Part shown: positions 57,758 to 64,000 of the stretch, piece by piece
How the letters are laid out: every line of letters starts with the position of its first letter
How positions within the stretch are numbered: the first letter of the stretch is position 1
Origin: Bacilli bacterium
Lineage (GTDB): Bacteria; Bacillota_I; Bacilli_A; RFN20; CAG-288
Reading direction: 5' to 3'
Assembly (NCBI GenBank): GCA_022647725.1
Contig: JALCLG010000001.1
Coordinates: 316,931 to 380,930, forward strand
DNA length: 64,000 nucleotides
Position numbers and translations under genes: made by a program
The notes under the pieces: model-generated
Told to the model about the DNA's origin: nothing
Seen by the model: only the letters and a program-made list of their open reading frames with translations
Databases searched by the model: none

Positions 57758-59116
57758 ATGCTTTACCTCGTCTATTTGGAAGAGGGCACGGTCGGATGGT
57801 ATTGCCTGGAAGCGTGTTTTCTGGTGGGTTTTGTTATCTCCGTCTGCTTGGCTTTTCTCGGCGAAGGGAAACGGAGTCGGAAGTTTTACCTTCTTTTTTC
57901 TGCTTTAATTGCTTTGACGGTCGGCGGTGTTTCCATCGGATTGGAATATGTCATCCGGAAGATGATCAATGACTTCCGGATGTCGGCCTTCACACAGATG
58001 TGGGAAAACTTCCAGACTATTTTCTATAGTGTTTATCAGTTCCTTTATTATGGAATTGTCATCTTCGGATCCTTGCTCTATTTCCGTTATGTCCTGAAGA
58101 TACCGACAGGAAAGCTGCTGATTTTCTCGTTAATTGCCTTCTCCTTTGATGTCTGCCTGAAAGCTGCTGCCTTGCTGATTCTTTTGCAGACCGGCCCCAC
58201 GTCCGTGGCTTATCTGACGTTGGCGTTGCTGCTTGTTTTCCTGAATGCCTTGTTCGGTCTCTTCCTTTATTTCCGTCTCCGAAAGCTGAAAGGCTATGCC
58301 TTTAATTACGCACCGGCACTTGGTCTTTTCATCGTGGCCTTTGCCATTGATAGCCTGCTGCTGATCGTCAACCAGTTCAATCATGAGAATGCCCTCTTTT
58401 ATGGGGTGGGATTACTCCTCTTCGCTTTTCCTTTCGGAATCCTCGCCTACCTTTACGCTGACCGCAGCCAGAAGGCAAAGGAATATGCTGATCTGCAACG
58501 GAATTACGATCTTGAAAAGACCAACGAGGCCGCTAAGGAGAACGCCCAGCAGGATGTCCGCCTGGCGCTTCACGACCTCCGGCATTTCATCCATTCCTTT
58601 GACGGCAAGGTCCCGCCGGAACAGATTGAAAACATGGAAAAAGCCTTGGATAACTATAATCTGAAGGTCAAGACCCCGCGGGAAACCCTGAACTATGTCC
58701 TTGGTTCCAAGAGTGATTATGCTGCCTCTCATCAGATCAATTTCACTTTCTCGGGAGACAGCAACGACCTGGCCTTCTTAACCGATGAAGACCTTTATTC
58801 TTTATTTGAAAACATCCTTTCCAATGCCTTTGAAGCCGTCAGCAAGCTTCCGGAAGTCAGCAAGCGGGTTGTCTCCGTCAATCTGAAAAAGCAGGGAAAT
58901 ATGGTCATTTTATCTGAGCTTAATTACTATGAAGGAAATCTGGTCTATCAGGATCGGCAGCTGGAAACGACCAAAGAGGATAAAACGATCCATGGTTTTG
59001 GCATGAAAAGCATTCAGGCCGTGATGGACACCTATGACGGTACCCTGACGACTTCTGCTAAGGGCGGAATCTTTGAGCTGACCGTCATCTTCCCCGGAGA
59101 CCTTGCAAGAAACTAA
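57758..59116 (+). CDS. GHKL sensor histidine kinase (AgrC/ComD-like)
   Basis: 452 residues. Six to seven membrane helices fill residues 1-235. A coiled dimerisation helix leads to the phospho-acceptor LALHDLRHFIHSF (His272), then a GHKL ATPase with ENILSNAFEAVSKL (N box) and HGFGMKSIQAVM (G box). It resembles peptide-sensing AgrC kinases in layout. It is cotranscribed with the response regulator and precedes the GH3 gene by 206 nt, which makes the glycosidase a candidate target. Confidence 0.9.
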   Translation: MLYLVYLEEGTVGWYCLEACFLVGFVISVCLAFLGEGKRSRKFYLLFSALIALTVGGVSIGLEYVIRKMINDFRMSAFTQMWENFQTIFYSVYQFLYYGIVIFGSLLYFRYVLKIPTGKLLIFSLIAFSFDVCLKAAALLILLQTGPTSVAYLTLALLLVFLNALFGLFLYFRLRKLKGYAFNYAPALGLFIVAFAIDSLLLIVNQFNHENALFYGVGLLLFAFPFGILAYLYADRSQKAKEYADLQRNYDLEKTNEAAKENAQQDVRLALHDLRHFIHSFDGKVPPEQIENMEKALDNYNLKVKTPRETLNYVLGSKSDYAASHQINFTFSGDSNDLAFLTDEDLYSLFENILSNAFEAVSKLPEVSKRVVSVNLKKQGNMVILSELNYYEGNLVYQDRQLETTKEDKTIHGFGMKSIQAVMDTYDGTLTTSAKGGIFELTVIFPGDLARN

Positions 59117-59169
59117 GAGGGCAAAACCTTTCAAGTTGGCGCCATCTCGAAAAAAGGATAAGTTACCTT

Positions 59170-59200
59170 TTGACAATGTAAGCCCTTTAACGTTTATGCT
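59170..59200 (+). promoter_or_regulatory. Candidate promoter of the GH3 gene
   Basis: TTGACA (59170-59175) with TTTATG at 17 nt or TATGCT at 19 nt. AAGTTGG occurs twice in the surrounding gap (near 59133 and 59274), possible LytTR-type half-sites. The gap 59117-59322 holds no gene. Confidence 0.5.
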
Positions 59201-59322
59201 TTTTTCAGTTCAAGAACACCGGTAGGTGTGATTGACAAAAACCAAAAAGGAGGGAGTCCAGAGACGCGTTTTTAAGTTGGCCGTCTATCGTACGAAGGGG
59301 TCAAAAAGAAAGGAAAAAACAT

Positions 59323-62300
59323 ATGAAAAACAAGAAAAGTTTGTTTCTAGCTGTCGTCGGTGTCTTAGGATTCGGGCTTTGCGGCGTGGAGGCCGGTTCT
59401 TCGGTAACGGGTCTCACTGCCATCACCCCGATCAAGCAGTCTGCCGGTACGGTCAAGAAGAACTTCTACACGGATTATGCCACCTATGAGGACTCCGCCA
59501 ATGCTGCCCGGGATCTGACCACCAAGATTGCTGAAGAAGGTATGGTTATGATGAAGAACGACAACAATACCCTTCCGTTGACCGGTGCCAAAAACATCAC
59601 TGTCTTCGGCAAGAATTCCTTAACTCCGAACATCGGCGGCGGTGGCAGCGGTGCCACGAAAGGCTACTATAAGGCCGTTGGCCCTTATGAAGCGTTGGAA
59701 GCCGCTGGCTTCAACATCAATCCTGGCCTCAAGGCTTTCTACAATGATACCAAGCGTTCCGGCGAAGGACGTCATTCGGCTACCGGAATGTTCGGCGGTA
59801 TCATTGATGTCGGCGAAACGCCGGTTGAAGACTATGACAATGCCGTCAAGAATACGTTCGGTGCCTATAGCGATGCCGCCATCATCTACTTGATGAGAAC
59901 CGGTTCCGAAGGCAGCGATATTCCGACGACCAATGTCGTCGATGACTATAAGAACGACAAAGTCGGCGATGAAGCCAGTGATGGCACCAAGAAGTACACC
60001 AAGGATACTCACTATCTTGAATTATCCTATAACGAAAAACAGATGATCAAGATGGTCGAGGATTCTAAGGCCTTCAAGAAGATCGTCTTAGTTGTCAATT
60101 CCTCGAACCCGATCGAACTCGGCTCGGTTGCCAAAGATGATAACATCGGCGGCATCATCTGGGCTGGCGGTCCTGGCGGCACGGGCTTCTATGCCTTAGG
60201 CACCATTCTCAATGGCACGACCAATCCGTCGGGCCATACCGTCGATATCTTCCCTGGCGATTTCACCAAGGATCCGACTTACAAGAACTTCGGTGATAAC
60301 CGTGCCTCTCAGGATGATGGCACGACGACCAACTACTCCTTAACCGCTCCGGCTTCAGCTACTGCGGATCAGAAAGCCACGTTCACCAAGACCGGTGAGC
60401 TGGATAAGTATGTGGAATACGAGGAAGGCATCTATGTCGGCTATAAGTACTATGAGACCATGGCCTCCGATAAGGATGCTGCCAAGGCCGGCGATGGTGA
60501 GACCTGGTACAAGGACAACGTCGTCTATCCGTTCGGTTATGGCTTAAGCTACACCACTTTCGAGATGACGCTGAAGACAACCACCATCGATGGTGCTGAG
60601 GCCACGGCTCTGACCAAGGATTCCAAGGTTGTGGATATGGTCGTCACCGTTAAGAATACCGGTTCTGTCGCTGGCAAGAAGGTCGTCGAGGCCTTTGCCA
60701 ATCCGGATTATAAGGACGGCGGCATCGAAAAGGCCAGCCGTAATCTCGTTGGCTTTGCCAAGACCAGTCTCCTGGCTCCTGGCGCCAGCGAAGATGTGAC
60801 CATTGAGTTCAATGCCGAAGATATGGCTTCCTATGACTACAATGATGCCAACAAGGATGACCATTACGGCTATGAGATTGATGCGGGCAAGATTGTTGTC
60901 GGCATTCAGTCGGATTCTCACACGGTCGATGGTGGCAGCGCCATTTTCACGGCGGCGAGCAATATCGACTATCAGACCGATGGTGTCACCGACAATCAGG
61001 TCAAGAACCTCTTCTCGACCTATGAGACCAAGAAGGATGCTTCCGGCAATTACGTTCCGGATACGACCAAGGTCAATCCGAACCGTTCGCTGCCGATGGA
61101 AGGCGATGGCGTCAAGTTCACGGCAATGACTCGTGCTTCCGCTAACCATCTGGTCACTCCTTCTGCTCCGACCGCTACCGATGGTCAGCTGACGGATTCC
61201 ACCTTTGGTCTCATCAATTCCATGATGACTGCTGCCAATTCGGAAGGAACAACGGATGTCGGCGATTATCAGGTTGCTTCGATGAAGAAGACCAAGGCCG
61301 ATGTCGTGGCTGCCTTCGGTTCCGACTATGACCAAGGTTCCACCGCTACCAGCGTCAAATTCGCTGATCTGGATGGGTTAGCCTACGATGATCCGAAGTA
61401 CCAGCAGGCTCTCAATGAAATGCCGTTTACGGAAATCGTTGAAATGACCGAGTCCTGCGGTTGGAAGAATGGCGGTGCTGCTAGTATTGGCAAAGCTGTT
61501 GCTGTTGATATCGATGGTCCTTCTGGCATCTATCGTGTTGACTTTTCCTGTGAAGCAACTTTGGCTTCTACATACAACGTTGAACTGGCTTCTGAATTTG
61601 GCAATGCCATGGGCGAAGAAGGATTATGGGGTCAGAGAAATGGCTGGTATGGTCCGGCTATGGATACCCATCGTTCGCCGTTCTCCGGCCGTTGCTTCGA
61701 ATACTATTCCGAAGATGGTCTGTTAGGTGGAAAGATTGCTGCGGCTTCCATTGCCGCTGCTCAGAAGAAGGGACTCTATGCCTATACCAAGCACTTTGCT
61801 CTCAACGATCAGGAAACTCAGAGATCGGGCATCCATGTCTTCGTTTCGGAGCAGGCAATGCGTGAAATCTACCTCAAGCCGTTCCGTTATGCGGTCGAGG
61901 CTGGCAAGACCAAGGGCATCATGGGCGCCATGAACTCCATCGGTTACGTCAACTGCTACGACAATCCGAAGCTGATGACGGATCTGCTCCGTAGTGAATG
62001 GGGCTTCGATGGCTATGCCGAGACCGATGCCGGTTCCTTCACTTATATCGGTACCTACTCCAATGGTTATATGGCCCGTGTTGCTGGCTGCGATGCCTTG
62101 CTTGGCATGAGCGGTGCTACGACGGATGCTGCCGTCACCAAGTACTTTGGAACCTGGGATTCGACGAAGAAGGTTCCGGTCCTGGATGGTACTGAGTTAT
62201 GGACTCTCTACTATTACTTCCGCCAGTCGGCTCATCGCTTCCTCTATGTCACTGCCAACTCCAACCAGCAGAAGAACCATCTGGGCTTAGATGCCTGGAA

Positions 62301-63174
62301 GGATCAGTCGCTGGATGCCGGTGCCGGCATTGATTTCTCCTATGATATCGGCATCACCGATACCAAGACCTTCGGAACGACCAACATCTCTTACACTTCC
62401 GATAATCTTCCGGCCGGCGTCTCCTTAACCACGAATGGTATTCTCTCTGGCAATATTGCCAACAATGGTACTTATACTGCTACAGTCACCATTCATGCCG
62501 ATAACTGGGTTACCAAGGATGTCAAGGTAACCTTGAATGTTGCCCCGACCTTTGCCATCGATAAGACCGAAGGCACTGCCGGAACTGCGTTCACAGCTCA
62601 GCTCTCGTCTGAGAAGGTTTACACCCACGATGTCACGACTGGCACGGGTAACAACACGTCGACGACCAACTATATTGTCTCTTATGCCCTGAAGGCTGGT
62701 TCGACTCTTCCGGATGGTCTGGCTATGGATACTAATGGCGCCATCACCGGAACTCCTACTACTGCTGGGACCTACAAGTTCACCGTTGATGTCATCCAAT
62801 TGAAGGTCGTCCCTGGCTGGAGTGGTTCGACTACGACTTCCTCCGAATACTTCCAGGACTTCACCCTGACCATCGCTCAGGCTGCCGGCTATAAGGATCC
62901 GGTTACTTCGGCTCAGGAAACAGCTGACAGTGCCAAGTCTGACGCTGCCGCTGCCAACGCTGCTGCCTCGGCTGCTAACGCCAACGCTACCTCCGCCAAT
63001 GCTGCCGCCGCTACCGCCAACTCGGATGCCGCTGCTGCCAAGTCCGATGCAGATGCTGCCAATGCTGCTGCCAAGAGCGCTAAGACTCTCGGTGTCGTCG
63101 GCATGGTTGTCGGCATCATCGGTATCGTCGCTGCCTGCGGTGCCTTGGTTCTCCTCTTTGTCCGTAAGAAGTAG
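59323..63174 (+). CDS. Membrane-anchored GH3 beta-glucosidase with permuted domain order
   Basis: 1283 residues. Signal/anchor 1-24, then the GH3 C-terminal sandwich first (EEGMVMMKNDNNTLPL, NIGGGGSGATKGYY, YPFGYGLSYTTF at about 400), an Fn3-like domain, then the GH3 TIM-barrel (GLWGQRNGWYGPAMDTHRSP, YTKHFALNDQETQ, GFDGYAETDAGSF with candidate nucleophile Asp902). The usual SDW is TDA here. Two He_PIG-type units (LPAGVSLTTNGILSG; LPDGLAMDTNGAITGTP) and an Ala/Asn/Ser stalk of about 50 residues lead to a C-terminal helix and RKK. The reversed order is known from some rumen-type GH3 enzymes. Substrate probably a beta-linked plant or host glycan. Confidence 0.9.
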   Translation: MKNKKSLFLAVVGVLGFGLCGVEAGSSVTGLTAITPIKQSAGTVKKNFYTDYATYEDSANAARDLTTKIAEEGMVMMKNDNNTLPLTGAKNITVFGKNSLTPNIGGGGSGATKGYYKAVGPYEALEAAGFNINPGLKAFYNDTKRSGEGRHSATGMFGGIIDVGETPVEDYDNAVKNTFGAYSDAAIIYLMRTGSEGSDIPTTNVVDDYKNDKVGDEASDGTKKYTKDTHYLELSYNEKQMIKMVEDSKAFKKIVLVVNSSNPIELGSVAKDDNIGGIIWAGGPGGTGFYALGTILNGTTNPSGHTVDIFPGDFTKDPTYKNFGDNRASQDDGTTTNYSLTAPASATADQKATFTKTGELDKYVEYEEGIYVGYKYYETMASDKDAAKAGDGETWYKDNVVYPFGYGLSYTTFEMTLKTTTIDGAEATALTKDSKVVDMVVTVKNTGSVAGKKVVEAFANPDYKDGGIEKASRNLVGFAKTSLLAPGASEDVTIEFNAEDMASYDYNDANKDDHYGYEIDAGKIVVGIQSDSHTVDGGSAIFTAASNIDYQTDGVTDNQVKNLFSTYETKKDASGNYVPDTTKVNPNRSLPMEGDGVKFTAMTRASANHLVTPSAPTATDGQLTDSTFGLINSMMTAANSEGTTDVGDYQVASMKKTKADVVAAFGSDYDQGSTATSVKFADLDGLAYDDPKYQQALNEMPFTEIVEMTESCGWKNGGAASIGKAVAVDIDGPSGIYRVDFSCEATLASTYNVELASEFGNAMGEEGLWGQRNGWYGPAMDTHRSPFSGRCFEYYSEDGLLGGKIAAASIAAAQKKGLYAYTKHFALNDQETQRSGIHVFVSEQAMREIYLKPFRYAVEAGKTKGIMGAMNSIGYVNCYDNPKLMTDLLRSEWGFDGYAETDAGSFTYIGTYSNGYMARVAGCDALLGMSGATTDAAVTKYFGTWDSTKKVPVLDGTELWTLYYYFRQSAHRFLYVTANSNQQKNHLGLDAWKDQSLDAGAGIDFSYDIGITDTKTFGTTNISYTSDNLPAGVSLTTNGILSGNIANNGTYTATVTIHADNWVTKDVKVTLNVAPTFAIDKTEGTAGTAFTAQLSSEKVYTHDVTTGTGNNTSTTNYIVSYALKAGSTLPDGLAMDTNGAITGTPTTAGTYKFTVDVIQLKVVPGWSGSTTTSSEYFQDFTLTIAQAAGYKDPVTSAQETADSAKSDAAAANAAASAANANATSANAAAATANSDAAAAKSDADAANAAAKSAKTLGVVGMVVGIIGIVAACGALVLLFVRKK

Positions 63175-63194
63175 ATAAGATAATTCCAAGACTC

Positions 63195-63226
63195 AAAAAG
63201 GCTGCCCCGACTTGAGGCAGCCTTTT
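63195..63226. terminator. Bidirectional terminator between the GH3 gene and apbE
   Basis: A perfect 11-bp stem AAAAGGCTGCC/GGCAGCCTTTT (63196-63206 with 63216-63226) with a 9-nt loop; usable from both convergent genes. Confidence 0.9.
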
Positions 63227-63243
63227 CTGATGCATTAAGTTTC

Positions 63244-64000
63244 TTACTTAGCCGGAGTCGCCAGCGGTGTCTGGAAACTGGAATAGACGTTTCCTTCTTT
63301 TGTCACAAAGAGGGTCTGATAGCCTTCTTTCTTAGCTAATTCGGCTCCTTTGTCTTTGCCCAGGACGAAGCAGGCCGTGGCTAAGCCATCGGCAACCATG
63401 CTCTCCTTGCCAATCACAGTGACGCTCACCAGTCCACTCTAACTCGGATAGCCTGTGCGGGGATCCAGAATATGGTGATAGACAACGCCATCCTGGATGA
63501 AGAACTGCTGATCGATGCCGGAGGTCACTACCGTCTCTTCCGTAATGGACAGGATGGTGAAATACTCCCCATTAGCCGTGAAAGGATTACGGATGCCGAC
63601 CTTCCAAGGTTTCTCTTTGTCAAACGATCCCAGACCCAGGACGTTGCCACCCAGATTGATAAGACCGGCCGTGATGCCTTCTTCCTTCAGAATCCTCTTG
63701 GCTTCATCGGCGGCATAGCCTTTGGCTATCCCGCCCAAGTCAATCGACATTCCTTTCTGACGCAGATAGGCTGTCTGTTCTTTCGGGTTCAGGACCAGCT
63801 GACGGAAGTCGACCAGGCCACCCAAAAGCAGGCCTTGGATGTCCTTAGCCGGAGGAATGAAATTCAGCTTCGTGCCAAAGCCCCAAAGACGACTTAAAGG
63901 TCGGACGGTAACATCAAAAGCACCGCCGCTGGCATTAGCAATTTCCTGAGAACAGGAAAGAACGTCAAATATATCTTTAGGCACAACTACTGGTAATATA
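63244..64000 (-). pseudogene. apbE: ApbE FAD:protein FMN transferase, amber-interrupted, 5' end outside window
   Basis: The minus strand encodes SGGAFDVTVRPLSRLWGFG, GMSIDLGGIAKGYAADEAKR, INLGGNVLGLGSF, VVTSGIDQQFFI and HHILDPRTGYPS. An in-frame TAG (63439-63441) follows, and the same frame continues SGLVSVTVIGKESMVADGLA to a TAA at 63244, completing the ApbE C-terminus. The motifs on both sides are intact, so the TAG is a nonsense change, a sequencing error or readthrough. TAG ends many genes here, so reassignment is excluded. The N-terminus, including any lipobox, lies beyond 64000. Confidence 0.85.

Noticed and set aside
63439-63441. Stop-codon reassignment (TAG as sense)
   Set aside because: TAG ends pgi, infC, the transaldolase, the HAD phosphatase and the GH3 gene at expected lengths; TGA and TAA are also used as stops.
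1-64000. CRISPR array, rRNA operon, prophage or intact insertion sequence
   Set aside because: No regularly spaced repeats, rRNA-like sequence, phage gene block or transposase gene was seen on either strand.

Overview
The window looks like the chromosome of a low-to-mid GC (about 50%) member of the Bacillota, class Bacilli, probably an uncultured host-associated lineage near Erysipelotrichales. The genus is not determinable from the sequence. The basis is the gene content and order: an RNA polymerase delta subunit (rpoE), long-form HPF, an infC-rpmI-rplT operon behind an L20-type attenuator leader, polA-mutM-coaE order, rlmB followed by a sigH-position sigma-like gene, an AgrA/AgrC-type LytTR/GHKL pair, many lipoproteins, the MEP isoprenoid genes ispD and ispF, and consensus TTGACA/TATAAT promoters. 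TAA, TAG and TGA all end genes, so the standard bacterial code is used.

Layout. 1-4607 (minus): three unrecognised proteins, a HAD phosphatase and an ApbE-like lipoprotein. 4685-8392 (minus): hpf, an Orn/Lys/Arg decarboxylase, metK and a TSCPD protein. 8500-10713 (minus): a small membrane redox-type module (RnfD-like protein, NusG-domain-II protein, Gx-transporter/EetB-like protein). 10783-13717 (minus): a Zn-dependent phospholipase C family protein, PduL, two NifU-type Fe-S proteins and a DtxR regulator. 14321-14854 (minus): five tRNAs (Val, Tyr, Gln, Lys, Leu), then pgi. 16632-18312 (plus): a HipA/CtkA-like kinase overlapping a DNA-binding partner. 18348-29743: ispD, a LemA-like protein, a transaldolase-family enzyme, a nucleotidase operon (nrnA-cysQ-5'-nucleotidase), rpoE, argS, ispF, ychF and a large repeat lipoprotein. 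29812-35547: pnp, then divergent M32 and M3 peptidases. 35639-40671 (minus): two alpha/beta hydrolases, nnrD, a GT2 glycosyltransferase, a sigma-like factor and rlmB. 40866-48270 (plus): dnaE, polA, a frameshifted mutM-coaE fusion and a membrane protein. 48411-50161: an AT-richer AbiE toxin-antitoxin island with a decayed toxin gene. 50182-54397: two GT4 glycosyltransferases, a pseudouridine synthase, a DUF985 cupin and an orphan DinJ-like antitoxin. 54772-56898: upp and infC-rpmI-rplT. 57050-63174: a LytTR/GHKL two-component pair and a 1283-residue membrane-anchored GH3 glycosidase. 63244-64000 (minus): an ApbE gene interrupted by an amber codon and cut by the window end.

Most of the window is housekeeping. 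The accessory or unusual content is the HipA-like kinase/HTH pair, the decaying AbiE module, the reduced Rnf/EET-like redox trio with two ApbE genes in the same window, the MutM-CoaE fusion, an infC that appears to start with AUA, and several promoters placed so close to the ATG that the transcripts should be leaderless. No CRISPR array, rRNA, prophage or intact insertion sequence was seen. All functional names come from motif recognition by eye; no database search was run.
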